From Planctomycetota bacterium (GTDB lineage Bacteria; Planctomycetota; UBA8742; UBA2392), in NCBI GenBank assembly GCA_019186845.1, contig JABARW010000022.1, positions 30,896 through 94,895 of the forward strand: a stretch of DNA of 64,000 bases, given 5' to 3'. Each line of letters begins with the position of its first letter. The stretch's first letter is position 1. Below are positions 18,627 to 27,236 of the stretch, one piece after another. Made by a program: the position numbers and the translations under genes. Below the pieces are notes generated by a model that ran no database searches, was not told the origin of the DNA, and was given only the letters and a program-made list of their open reading frames with translations.

Positions 18627-18684
18627 GGGGGAGTTGGCACCAAAGCGCAGCGAAGAAACTGTCGAAATAGACCGGGGGGACTCC

Positions 18685-19644
18685 ATGCTCGCATACGCCG
18701 ACGCCCACGCTGACACCTTCTACGAAGCCGCCCTCAAGGGCCATGACCCTGCGCGCGACGACAGCCCGCTGCACATCAACCTGCCGCGCATGCAGGCCGC
18801 GGGACAGACGCTGCAAATCTGCTCCATCTTCACGCCCTCGCGTTATTCCAAATCGGAAGCCACGGCTTTCGCCCACAGCATCATCGACTGTCTGGACCGT
18901 CACGTGGCCGCCCAGCCCCATGCCCTGGCCAAGGCCTCCCGGGCCGCCGATGTCGCCGCCCACCGCCCCCGTATCTCCCTCATTCCCTGGCTCGAAGGGG
19001 CCAGCCCCCTGGCCGGACGCCTGGAACTTCTGGACGAGTTCTATGCCCGCGGCGTGCGCGGCATCGGCCTGACACACAACCACCGCAACGAGGTGGCTGA
19101 CGGCTGCGGCTGCAAGGAGCCGCGCCAGGGCCTGAGCGAATTCGGCCATCAGCTTGTGGAAAGGATGGAGGCCATCAGCGTTGCCGTTGACTGCGCGCAC
19201 CTGCCGGAGCCGGCGTTTTCACAGGTGATGGCCCTGGCCAAGCGTCCTCCCTGCATTTCACATACGGGCTGCCGGGCGCTGGTCAATATCACGCGTAACG
19301 CCGACGACGCCATGCTCAAGGCGATCGCGCAGCGCGGCGGATTTGTGGGCATTGACTTCTATCCCGGGCACCTGATCGAAGATGCCTTTGCGCCGGGGGC
19401 GCGCGCAGCGAAGGCCGACGACGTCGCCGCGCACGTCATGCATGCTGTGAACCTCTGCGGTGAAGAGCATGTGGGTTTTGGCAGCGACTTTGACGGATTT
19501 GAGGACACCTGTACCGACCTCAGGCACCTGGGCGACCTGCGCAACCTCGAGGCCGCCCTGCGGGTGCGGGGCCTGAAGAATCACACCCTGGAACGCATCT
19601 TCTCGCGCAACCTCCTGAGCTACCTCCGACGCGTGCTGGACTGA
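18685..19644 (+). CDS. Peptidase M19 (membrane dipeptidase / renal dipeptidase family)
   Basis: Zinc dipeptidase of the amidohydrolase fold, 319 residues. Metal and active-site motifs are DAHADT (first metal His-x-Asp), LEGA (bridging Glu), LTHNHRN, ISHTGCRAL and GSDFDG. No signal peptide is seen, so it is probably cytoplasmic and acts on dipeptides or D-amino-acid-containing peptides. The ATG at 18685 follows a GGGGGG Shine-Dalgarno-like run and starts directly at the conserved first strand; the in-frame extension to 18634 lacks similarity to the family. It diverges from the gene at 18612 across 72 bases and is followed after 59 bases by a TPR gene. Confidence 0.9.
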   Translation: MLAYADAHADTFYEAALKGHDPARDDSPLHINLPRMQAAGQTLQICSIFTPSRYSKSEATAFAHSIIDCLDRHVAAQPHALAKASRAADVAAHRPRISLIPWLEGASPLAGRLELLDEFYARGVRGIGLTHNHRNEVADGCGCKEPRQGLSEFGHQLVERMEAISVAVDCAHLPEPAFSQVMALAKRPPCISHTGCRALVNITRNADDAMLKAIAQRGGFVGIDFYPGHLIEDAFAPGARAAKADDVAAHVMHAVNLCGEEHVGFGSDFDGFEDTCTDLRHLGDLRNLEAALRVRGLKNHTLERIFSRNLLSYLRRVLD

Positions 19645-19691
19645 AGCTGCGTCCCCCTCGGCAAAGTGCTGCGCCGCACCGCCGCGGGGGT

Positions 19692-19697
19692 TACAAT
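19692..19697 (+). promoter_or_regulatory. -10 box TACAAT just before the TPR gene
   Basis: TACAAT ends six bases before the ATG at 19704, so the mRNA would begin at or near the start codon. The same hexamer serves tRNA-Ser at 62164. Confidence 0.4.
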
Positions 19698-19703
19698 CAG
19701 TTC

Positions 19704-20735
19704 ATGCAACAGCACACTCCCGAGCACAAGGCGTTTCTGCGCCAGCGCGTTCCGGCAGCCTATGCGCTGGTCAAGCCCGCCGTGGACAGCCTGACGGCCT
19801 GGCTGGCCGACCCCGCCCACGAGGGCGAGGCGCGCAACAGCGCGGAGTCGCGCAAACAGCTTATCGGCCTGGAAGACCCCGAACACAGTACGCCGCATGA
19901 ACAACTGCAGGAGACGGCCCGCCGCTGCTGCGACGCCCTGATGCTCGACCGCGACAACGCTGCGGCGCATTTCATGCTGGCGCGCGCCATCACCGAACTG
20001 GCGCGCTTTGACGAAGACGTCTACCACCCGGCGGCGCTGCGCGAGGCCATCCCCTTTGCCGAACGCGCCAGGGAGCTGGCGCCCAAGGTTGGCAAGGCCT
20101 GGCGCGCGATCATCGAAATCCAGATCCGCCTGGGCCGCTTCGAAATGGCCACGGACCTCCTGCGGGAATTGCAGCGTCTGGCCATCGCGCCGGGAACTCA
20201 CGCAACGCTCATGGCGCTCCTGTGCGAACGCCAGAACCTGCTGGAGGATGCCTGCGGCTGGTATGAAAAGGCCGTCAGCTTTGCCGCCCACAACGCCCGC
20301 CGCGCGGAGCTTTACACACTGCAGGCGCTGGACTTCGCCTTGCTGGGCCGCAAGTCAGACGCGGATCGGGCCTTCATGCTGGCCCTGCTCGAGGGCGGCC
20401 CCCAGGCATGGATTGCCCACAACTGGTCCGTGCTCAAGAACGACATGGGGAACTCCTGGGCCGCCGTCGAACTCAATCGGCGCGCCCTGATGTGGGACCC
20501 GGCACTCGAGCCCGCCCAGGAGTTCCGCGACTACCTTCAAAACGCCTTCAAGGAACTCAAACGGGCCTGGCCCGCCGCCCAGGTGCTGCAGGAGGAGCAA
20601 CTGCGCGGCATTGCCCTGCCGGGCTGCGACGCGGAAGTCATTGCCCGCCTCAATCTTCAGCCCTGGTCACCGCCCAGGCGCGGCGAGCGGGCGAGGGCCA
20701 CGCGGACCTTCCGCACGGGCCTCGAAGAAACCTGA
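19704..20735 (+). CDS. TPR-repeat protein
   Basis: A 343-residue soluble, alpha-helical protein of unknown role. Several TPR-like helix pairs can be followed from residue 70 to 270 (AAAHFMLARAITELARFDED, AWRAIIEIQIRLGRFEMAT, AELYTLQALDFALLGRKSDA). Such repeats usually bind other proteins. There is no signal peptide or catalytic motif. No Shine-Dalgarno precedes the ATG, but a TACAAT box ends six bases upstream, which suggests leaderless translation. It ends three bases before the stop of the convergent gene at 20739. Confidence 0.75.
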   Translation: MQQHTPEHKAFLRQRVPAAYALVKPAVDSLTAWLADPAHEGEARNSAESRKQLIGLEDPEHSTPHEQLQETARRCCDALMLDRDNAAAHFMLARAITELARFDEDVYHPAALREAIPFAERARELAPKVGKAWRAIIEIQIRLGRFEMATDLLRELQRLAIAPGTHATLMALLCERQNLLEDACGWYEKAVSFAAHNARRAELYTLQALDFALLGRKSDADRAFMLALLEGGPQAWIAHNWSVLKNDMGNSWAAVELNRRALMWDPALEPAQEFRDYLQNAFKELKRAWPAAQVLQEEQLRGIALPGCDAEVIARLNLQPWSPPRRGERARATRTFRTGLEET

Positions 20736-20738
20736 AGC

Positions 20739-23354
20739 TCACTTGCCGGTGATGGGTTTCTTGGGCGGCGCCTTGGCCGGATCCTCTTCGTCCGTGCGCG
20801 GCTTGGATTTGTCGAACTTGCGGTGGTCGGTGATGATGGGCATGGCCGCGCGCTTGAGGAAGAGAATGGCCATGCAGATGTTGGCCGACTGGGGAGTGAA
20901 CTCAGGGCCACCCCCGCCGGCGCGCGGCGACAACGCGCGATTGGGCAAGTTGTCGGTTTTCCAGGTGCCGTCTTCTTCCTGCGAGTAGCAAAGCAGGTCG
21001 GCCCCCACGCGATACCAGTCCAGCTCACCGGGAAGCATGCGCACTTTCAGCAGCTCACAGCAGCGCTCAGTTGAGTAGAGGCCATAGAAGAAGCCGCAGC
21101 CGTCCCACAGCGGTGCGCCACCCGTCGCCACATGAAAGACGCGGCAGGACTCATCGACGTAATACTCGTGGCGAAGGTAAAGCAGCAGCCCCGCGATGCG
21201 GCGGTTGATTTCCTTCTCTAGGTCCTTCTCCAGCGAGCCGCGCAGGCGCAGCTCGTCCATGCAGATGGCGAGCGAGCTTCCGCCGGCCGCGGTCATGGCC
21301 AGGTCCGGCGGCGTCTTGATGCAGCTGTAGCCCCATCCTCCGGCCTCGGGGCTGAGTTCCTTGAACTCCTCGGGAACGGTGACCTTCGGCGCGGGGCTCT
21401 TGTCGGGGCTGCGAGAATCAGAGCGGCGGTGCGTTCCGGGAGGCGGGTTGTCGAGATTCACGGGGTAGAAAGTCTTGAGCAGGCGTTGCGTTTCGCGCTT
21501 GAATACCTCGGTCTTCACTTCGCATCCCAACATGACCGCCGAGCGATAGCCCAGCATGGCGTACTGGGCATTGGAGTTATCACCGCCGCCCGCAAAGCCG
21601 TCCGTCTTTCCGACTTTCGCATAGGTCCAGCCGCCGTCGCCCCCGGTGTGGGCGCTGTCGAGGTGGCTGACCAGCTTCTGAAACAGCGCCATGCGCTCCT
21701 TGGGCAGGCTCTGGGCAAGCTTTTTGCGCGCCGCGACTCGGTCCTTCTCCGTACGGGCCTCCAGCATGCCCGACGCCTTGATCTCGGACTCGTAATACTT
21801 CTGGAAGAGCATGAGCATGATGGCCGCGTCGTAGCTGACGGTCTGGACCGAGAATTCCTTCTTCTCAAGCCAGGCAAGACCTTTCTTGACGGGCTCAGAA
21901 TCGCGGGCACTGCCGCCATGGAGCAGCGTCAGCAGCACCAGAGCCTGATGCCCCGTGTAATGTTCAAAATGCCCGGGAAAATGCCCGTCATCGAGCTGAC
22001 TTGCCGCCAGAAACGCGCATCCATCGGCGATGGCGTCAATGACCCGCTGGCGGAAGTCGTCGCTAACGACGCGCATCTGTGAAGCTTCGATCAGCGCCAG
22101 GGCGAGCATGACCTCCCCCAAGCGCGCAAGGTCAGCTTCCGCCAGAGGCGGTTTGGGCGCAAAGAACCCGCCGCACAGGTACAGGCTCATGAGCGAGGTC
22201 TCAATAATCGCCGGCATGTCCCCGGGGGCGGAATCTGACGTGCCGTGCAGCCCCAGAGAAGCGGCGCGATCGCCCCGCGGCGCAAAGCTTCCATTCTTGC
22301 GCTGACCCGCCACGAGATTGGTGAGGGTGTTCTTGTGCCAGTTCTCGGCGTTGGGCGTATCGGCCGGAACCAGTTCCCGCGGAAAGCCCGCGATGATGAG
22401 CCCATAGCAGCCGTCATAGCCAAGGGCCCCGTAATAGGGCATGTACTTCTTCAATAGCGCAGGCGCCTGCTCCAAGGCCTTCTGGGCCGACGCGCGGCGC
22501 CCCTTGCTGAGAAGCTTGTCAGGGGCCTGGGCTGCCAGCGCAATGGCCCCCAACGCGAAGAGGTTGGAGTTTGCATCTTGGTAGGGCAACTCGAGGGGAC
22601 CTCCGCTGTGCCAGCCCCTGTCGCCCTGGGCAGCGCGCAGAAGCAGGTCAAGGTCGGAGCTCCAGGCCTTGTCAGCCCCGTTGATGTCCAGGTCGAAGGC
22701 CGCCCGCGCAATGACGGCGCGCCAGTAGTGGTTCACAAACCAGGCGGCGGGAATCATCTGGTTGCCCTTGGGCGCCTGGGTGTGCTGGGCCTGCTCGTCG
22801 GCCAGACGCAGAACATCGCGCCCCCGGGCCTTGAGCTTCTCGCGGGACTTGATGCCTTCCATCCGCGCCAACAGGCGTAGCGCCACCATTTCAATGGCGC
22901 AGGGCCCCAGCCCTTCCCCCGCCGACGGCATGGGCGACTGCACCAGGCGGTCCGCGGCCTGCTGAACCGGCGGCATCAGGGGAAGGCCGCTTTGCAGGAC
23001 TACCACGAGGCGCAGGCGCTCGGCCAAACTCAGAGGCTGGCTGCGCTCTTCCTCAAAGGGGGGCATGGAGGGCGCCTGATGGCGCCGACCCTTCATAACC
23101 TCGGCCTGGAGTTCCGGGCGAATGAGCCAGCGCAGAGCGTTGCACAGCGCCTGGGTTGCCTGGGGCATGGCGCCCACCAGTTCCCCGGCCTGCTTGAGCT
23201 CTTCCGGGTCAATGGCTGCTGGCTTCTGTGGCTGTCCGCCCGCAGCGCCGGGCTTTGGATCATCTTTGGCCTTCTGCGCGTCCTTGGGCGAGGCCAGGGC
23301 AATCAAGACAATCAGGCACAACGCCAAAGCCGCAGTCAGGCTGGTCTTGGTCAT
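20739..23354 (-). CDS. Exported prenyltransferase/squalene-cyclase-type toroid repeat protein
   Basis: An 871-residue protein with a signal peptide (about 1-22) and then long alpha/alpha-toroid repeats of the prenyltransferase and squalene-oxidase-repeat type. Characteristic pieces are 'GDRGWHSGG', 'QLDDGHFPGHFEHYTGHQALVLL', 'GDGGWTYAKVGKTDGFAGGG', 'AGGWGYSC' and 'EEDGTWKTDN'. Terpene-cyclase catalytic motifs (DXDD) were not found, and export argues against cyclase activity; many planctomycete genomes carry such secreted toroid proteins of unknown role. ATG 23354 gives the best signal peptide. ATG 23384 is possible and lies four bases after a TAGAAT box. The 3' end almost touches the TPR gene. 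Confidence 0.72.
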   Translation of the reverse strand: MTKTSLTAALALCLIVLIALASPKDAQKAKDDPKPGAAGGQPQKPAAIDPEELKQAGELVGAMPQATQALCNALRWLIRPELQAEVMKGRRHQAPSMPPFEEERSQPLSLAERLRLVVVLQSGLPLMPPVQQAADRLVQSPMPSAGEGLGPCAIEMVALRLLARMEGIKSREKLKARGRDVLRLADEQAQHTQAPKGNQMIPAAWFVNHYWRAVIARAAFDLDINGADKAWSSDLDLLLRAAQGDRGWHSGGPLELPYQDANSNLFALGAIALAAQAPDKLLSKGRRASAQKALEQAPALLKKYMPYYGALGYDGCYGLIIAGFPRELVPADTPNAENWHKNTLTNLVAGQRKNGSFAPRGDRAASLGLHGTSDSAPGDMPAIIETSLMSLYLCGGFFAPKPPLAEADLARLGEVMLALALIEASQMRVVSDDFRQRVIDAIADGCAFLAASQLDDGHFPGHFEHYTGHQALVLLTLLHGGSARDSEPVKKGLAWLEKKEFSVQTVSYDAAIMLMLFQKYYESEIKASGMLEARTEKDRVAARKKLAQSLPKERMALFQKLVSHLDSAHTGGDGGWTYAKVGKTDGFAGGGDNSNAQYAMLGYRSAVMLGCEVKTEVFKRETQRLLKTFYPVNLDNPPPGTHRRSDSRSPDKSPAPKVTVPEEFKELSPEAGGWGYSCIKTPPDLAMTAAGGSSLAICMDELRLRGSLEKDLEKEINRRIAGLLLYLRHEYYVDESCRVFHVATGGAPLWDGCGFFYGLYSTERCCELLKVRMLPGELDWYRVGADLLCYSQEEDGTWKTDNLPNRALSPRAGGGGPEFTPQSANICMAILFLKRAAMPIITDHRKFDKSKPRTDEEDPAKAPPKKPITGK

Positions 23355-23388
23355 GGCGGGATCCGGGGCAACCACAGGGTTCATTGAG

Positions 23389-23394
23389 ATTCTA
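23389..23394 (-). promoter_or_regulatory. -10 box TAGAAT of the toroid-repeat gene
   Basis: On the minus strand GCTAGAAT lies four bases before the first in-frame ATG (23384) and 34 bases before the chosen start (23354). The sequence resembles the GCTACAAT boxes at 26160 and 62164. Confidence 0.4.
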
Positions 23395-23488
23395 GCGGCG
23401 CTGGCCGCAACCGCTACACAAGCCGACCGTATTGTGTTGTAATTGCGGGTCCGGGCTTACGCGGCAGCGCATAGAAAGCGAGACAACC

Positions 23489-24577
23489 ATGGCCGGCACC
23501 CTCGATCAGGTCATGCCCTCCCCGATCCGCATCGAAGAGGACGAACAGGAGAACATCGCGCGGATCAAGGAGCTCAAGGCACAGTACGGAGAGCGCGTGA
23601 TCGTGCTCGCCCACCATTATCAGCGTCTGGGTGTGCACGCCTGCGGCGACGTCACGGGTGACAGCTACGCACTGTGCAAAGCCGCCGCGAACACGGGTAA
23701 GGCCCGCGACATTATCTTCTGCGGCGTGCGCTTCATGGTCACCAGCGCCGCAACGCTTTGCCGCAACGACCAGCAGGTCTACCACCCGGACCGCAATGCC
23801 GGCTGCCCCATGGCGGACATGGCCAATCTGCCGCAGGTACTTCGCTCCTGGCTTGAACTCGGCGAGTTTGTGGACACCCGACAGGTCATTCCGGTCGTGT
23901 ACATGAACAGCGACCTTGACCTCAAAGCCTTCTGCGGAGAACGCAACGGCATCGTCTGCACCAGCAGCAACGCCCGCAAGGTCTTTGACTGGAGCTTCGC
24001 GCGCGGCAAGAAGATCTTCTTCTTTCCTGACGAGCACCTGGGCCGCAATACGGCCAACGCCTACGGCATTGCCCGTGACGAAATCATCCTGTGGGACCCC
24101 CACCAGGTCCACGGCGGCCACTCAGCCCAAGCCATCGAGAAGGCGCGCGTCATACTGTGGAAGGGCTACTGCCACGTCCACACTCGCTACACGGTGGACA
24201 TGGTCCACGAAGTACGCGCCAGGCACCCGGGCATCAAGATTGTGGTGCATCCCGAGTGCACCGAAGATGTCGTCAAGATCGCTGACGCCGTGGGCAGCAC
24301 CAACTTCATTCAGGAGTACGTACACAAGATGAAGCCGGGCGACAAAGTGGCCATCGGCACCGAAGTGAACATGATTCACCGCATGAGCGTCCAGAACCCG
24401 GACAGGCTGGTCATTCCCATCGTGCGGTCGCTCTGCCCCAACATGTTCAAGATCAGCACGCGCGACCTGCGCGACTGCCTCGAACAACTGGACACATGGG
24501 AGCCGGTCAAGGTGGATCCGCGCGAGCAGCACTTCGCGAAGCTGGCCCTGGATAACATGCTGGCATGCGCCGGATAG
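23489..24577 (+). CDS. nadA: Quinolinate synthase NadA
   Basis: [4Fe-4S] enzyme that condenses iminoaspartate with dihydroxyacetone phosphate to quinolinate; NadB (1735-3339) makes its substrate. The 362-residue product has the conserved LAHHYQ strand and the three cluster-ligand cysteine contexts NAGCPMADM, VHPECTEDV and SLCPNM, together with HVHTRYTVDMV and IGTEVNMIHR. ATG 23489 is preceded by a purine-rich GAAAGCGAG; the 19 residues upstream in frame are not family-like. It diverges from the toroid gene, and a 74-residue membrane protein follows 12 bases downstream. Confidence 0.95.
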   Translation: MAGTLDQVMPSPIRIEEDEQENIARIKELKAQYGERVIVLAHHYQRLGVHACGDVTGDSYALCKAAANTGKARDIIFCGVRFMVTSAATLCRNDQQVYHPDRNAGCPMADMANLPQVLRSWLELGEFVDTRQVIPVVYMNSDLDLKAFCGERNGIVCTSSNARKVFDWSFARGKKIFFFPDEHLGRNTANAYGIARDEIILWDPHQVHGGHSAQAIEKARVILWKGYCHVHTRYTVDMVHEVRARHPGIKIVVHPECTEDVVKIADAVGSTNFIQEYVHKMKPGDKVAIGTEVNMIHRMSVQNPDRLVIPIVRSLCPNMFKISTRDLRDCLEQLDTWEPVKVDPREQHFAKLALDNMLACAG

Positions 24578-24589
24578 CAGGGAGCTCGC

Positions 24590-24814
24590 GTGGCCTACCT
24601 GAATCTTACGCCCGTTGAGCTGACCGTGGTCATCGTACTGGGGCTTGGCCTCTTCGTGACGCCTGTGGTACTGATCCTGCTGGCGGTGTACGCCTTCAAC
24701 AACTACCAGACACAGCGCCGCTCGGAAGTGGTCGATCAGGCCCTGACCCGCGATGATGACATCGCGCCCCTGCCGCCCTCGGACAACCCGGCGGGCACGC
24801 CCAAGCGAACCTGA
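24590..24814 (+). CDS. Small single-pass membrane protein
   Basis: A 74-residue protein with one membrane helix (about residues 12-37, VVIVLGLGLFVTPVVLILLAVYAF), then a basic and acidic hydrophilic tail. Start is GTG, with AGGGAG seven bases before it, and the gene begins 12 bases after nadA, so it is probably cotranscribed with nadA. Function unknown. It ends 10 bases from the stop of the convergent radical SAM gene. Confidence 0.65.
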   Translation: MAYLNLTPVELTVVIVLGLGLFVTPVVLILLAVYAFNNYQTQRRSEVVDQALTRDDDIAPLPPSDNPAGTPKRT

Positions 24815-24824
24815 ACACTCGGCT

Positions 24825-26129
24825 TCAGGCCGGTTTCATCATTGTCTTGACGTCCGCCACGAGCATCCTGGGCGAGAGCCAGTCCACGCCCTGAACGTGC
24901 GCCAGCGAGGGTGGCACGTAGGTACAGTAGGGCTCGCTGGCCATGTAATCGCCCGTGACCGCATAGGCGCGCGAGCGCGCCCCCCCGCAGACGTCACGGA
25001 AGTCGCAGGCAAAGCACTTGCCCTTGAGCTGCGAAAAGTCGCGCATGCGCACGAGGTCAACCTGCTTGCGGTAGATCTCGACGATGTTCTGCTTCTTTAC
25101 GTTGCCGCACTTCAGCGGCAGGAAGCCTGACGGGTAAACCTCGCCGTGGTGGTCAATGAAGATAAAGCCGTTACCGTCGTTCACGCCGCGGGCGGCCCGG
25201 CCCATGGCGTCGCCGCGTGACCAGGCGCCGGGCAGCATCGGGCGCAACACCCACGGCGGCGGTGCATCCTTGCCGGTGGCTTCGGCGGGGCCGCCAATCT
25301 TGCCATCGGAACCATAAACGGCGTTGGGCGGCACGTAACGCATCGAGTCCGCGGCGCGGCCTTCTTCGCGCTGGTGTTGAAGCACGATTCGGCGGTAATG
25401 CGGCGCGCTCGTGGCCTTGAAATCAAACTGGGCTTTCTTCGCTGTCTGGTAGAGCTTTTCGAGTACCTGCTCGTATTGCTCGGGCGAAATCTCGTCTTTC
25501 TCTTCGCCGCGCCCCGTGGGCACGAGGAAAAACGCGCTCCAGAGCGTCAGCCCAAGCCCCTGCATCAGCGCGCATAGGTTGTCAATGTCGTTGAGGTTCC
25601 AACGCGAGATCGTGGTGTTGATCTGAACTGTCAGACCCTCGGCAATGGCATCCTTGATCGCGCGCAGGGTGTGGTCGTAGCTGCCCGGTTGACGGCGGAA
25701 GTTGTCGTGGATTTCTTTGGTGCTTCCATCGAGAGATATGGCCATGCGGGTGAGGCCGGCCTCCTTCATTTTGTGGATGGCTTCACGAGTGAGCAAACCC
25801 GTCGCGCTGGGCGTGACGGCGCAGCGCAGGCCCACTTTGTCGGCGTGGCGGATGAACTCGTAAACGTCAGGCCGCTTGATGGGGTCGCCGCCGGTGATCA
25901 CAAATAGCGGTTTGGCCGTCTGGCTGAAGCCGGCGATGTCCTCAATCAGTTTGAGGCCCTGCTCTGTAGTGAGTTCCAGGGGGTCGCGATTGGGAATGGC
26001 CTCGGCGCGGCAATGCACGCAGCGCAGGTCACAGGCCCGGGTGATTTCCCAGATGGCAATGAAGGGGCTGACGTTGAAGTCGATGTCGAAGAAGTTGGGT
26101 TTGCCGCGGTGTTCGGTGGTCTGGCTCAT
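24825..26129 (-). CDS. Radical SAM/SPASM protein related to AhbD/NirJ
   Basis: A 434-residue radical SAM protein. The N-terminal cluster motif is CDLRCVHC (about residues 33-40), followed by the GGDP motif. The C-terminal SPASM region has the cysteines of KCGN, GKCFACDFRDVCGG and EPYC. The opening 'NVSPFIAIWEITRACDLRC' is typical of the group containing haem-biosynthetic AhbD/NirJ and several uncharacterised SPASM proteins, so haem modification is possible; no other haem gene lies nearby and the substrate is unknown. A minus-strand TACAAT at 26160-26165 gives a plausible promoter about 30 bases upstream. Confidence 0.85.
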   Translation of the reverse strand: MSQTTEHRGKPNFFDIDFNVSPFIAIWEITRACDLRCVHCRAEAIPNRDPLELTTEQGLKLIEDIAGFSQTAKPLFVITGGDPIKRPDVYEFIRHADKVGLRCAVTPSATGLLTREAIHKMKEAGLTRMAISLDGSTKEIHDNFRRQPGSYDHTLRAIKDAIAEGLTVQINTTISRWNLNDIDNLCALMQGLGLTLWSAFFLVPTGRGEEKDEISPEQYEQVLEKLYQTAKKAQFDFKATSAPHYRRIVLQHQREEGRAADSMRYVPPNAVYGSDGKIGGPAEATGKDAPPPWVLRPMLPGAWSRGDAMGRAARGVNDGNGFIFIDHHGEVYPSGFLPLKCGNVKKQNIVEIYRKQVDLVRMRDFSQLKGKCFACDFRDVCGGARSRAYAVTGDYMASEPYCTYVPPSLAHVQGVDWLSPRMLVADVKTMMKPA

Positions 26130-26159
26130 GGATGCTCGCGATCTGCCCTGCCCGCCGCG

Positions 26160-26165
26160 ATTGTA
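26160..26165 (-). promoter_or_regulatory. -10 box TACAAT for the radical SAM gene
   Basis: GCTACAAT on the minus strand, 30 bases upstream of the ATG at 26129. Confidence 0.45.
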
Positions 26166-26354
26166 GCAGCACCCATCGCCCGCGTAACCCGGTCTTGACG
26201 ACCTACAAAGGGGCCGGCCAATTTGCGGCCGCAGGGCGGTTCACGAAGCGGTCTGCTGCCACCCTTCAACCTCCTGCCGGATTGGCTCTCTCGGATCGAA
26301 CTCGTTTACCTATGCGCCCCCGCGTGCCAAAAGCTGAGATTTTCGCTATCTGCC

Positions 26355-26385
26355 TTGACGATACCGGGGAAGGGGGGGGGATAAT
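26355..26385 (+). promoter_or_regulatory. Promoter with a G9 tract in its spacer, candidate phase-variable promoter
   Basis: TTGACG (26355-26360) and GATAAT (26380-26385) are good -35 and -10 hexamers separated by 19 bases, two more than ideal. Nine consecutive G residues (26372-26380) fill the downstream part of the spacer, the last being the first base of the -10. Loss or gain of a G would change the spacer length, as in known poly-G spacer promoters of Neisseria. The predicted start lies about 25 bases before the ATG at 26416. Confidence 0.5.
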
Positions 26386-26415
26386 CACACATCTTTCACT
26401 TTTCTTGGACAACAC

Positions 26416-27192
26416 ATGTCAACACACAATCCGCTCGTTACTGTTCTGAAGTGCGTCGTTGCTGTTACCTTACTGGTGGCTCCCACAGCCTTGGCCCTTA
26501 AGGTCAACGCCATCGCAACGGCTACCCTGACGACGGGTTACGATTGCGGGTCTTACGGGGACAACCTCAGTACACCGCAGGGCTCCACCTAGGATTGCGG
26601 TTACGAAGGCCTGGCCTCGATCTGCAATGTCTGGGGCGGGGGGTACACAGTGGCGCATGACACCGTCAATTGGAATTCCGGAGCTTTTGATGCTCGTATC
26701 GAAATTAGAGGGAAGATTACGGGGTCGGACACCCCCTATTGGGAGACCTGCTTCGACACGCCAGGTGCCAATCTCGAAGTCAATGCAGGCGACGACGACT
26801 GGTGCGCGGAGAATTACGAAGCCGCGTCAAGGCACATTGCGTGTGTCTGGGGCGATGTAAACTACGTTGACGGGTACGAGATACGAGCGGCGAATGGTAA
26901 AGACGCCGGCAGTTACATGTGGTTCCAAAGCGTCGGCGGCGACATGCGGAGCTTTCCCGGTTACAGTTGGTAGGAAGGCCGCCATCTGCACGAAATTCAG
27001 ACCAGTCGTCTAGTTACTTGGAGAACTGGAGACGAGATATCCATTAATTATCAGTCAAGTTGCCACCTGCGCCTGCTATCTGCGGAGGACACTGAAGGCA
27101 CTTCCGCGTTTTGCTCACAGGGCGGGTGGAATGTCTACTTGGCGGCATGGGACAACCTGATCCTGCAGATCGAATATTGGCAGCTCAACTAG
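26416..27192 (+). pseudogene. Secreted Cys/Trp-rich protein interrupted by two in-frame TAG codons
   Basis: Reading one frame from ATG 26416 gives a signal peptide (about 1-27, MSTHNPLVTVLKCVVAVTLL then APTALA), an exported region rich in Cys, Trp and Tyr, and a final TAG at 27190. Two further TAG codons interrupt the frame, at 26590 (codon 59) and 26971 (codon 186). The frame is otherwise open, with no shift. The text on both sides of each stop has the same character (for example 'DCGSYG' before and 'DCGYEG' after the first), so this was one protein of 258 codons. I do not recognise the family. GC content is lower than in neighbouring genes, suggesting acquired DNA. It is either a nonsense-mutated pseudogene or needs amber readthrough. 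The promoter carries a G9 tract. Confidence 0.6.
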
Positions 27193-27236
27193 ACCGGTCC
27201 GAGTTCGATCCAGTGCAAGTTGCGGGTTCGTTCGCC

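Noticed and set aside
24590..24814. Small peptide substrate for the adjacent radical SAM/SPASM protein.
   Set aside because: It is a membrane-helix protein cotranscribed with nadA and convergent with the radical SAM gene. It has no Cys or leader-like motif.
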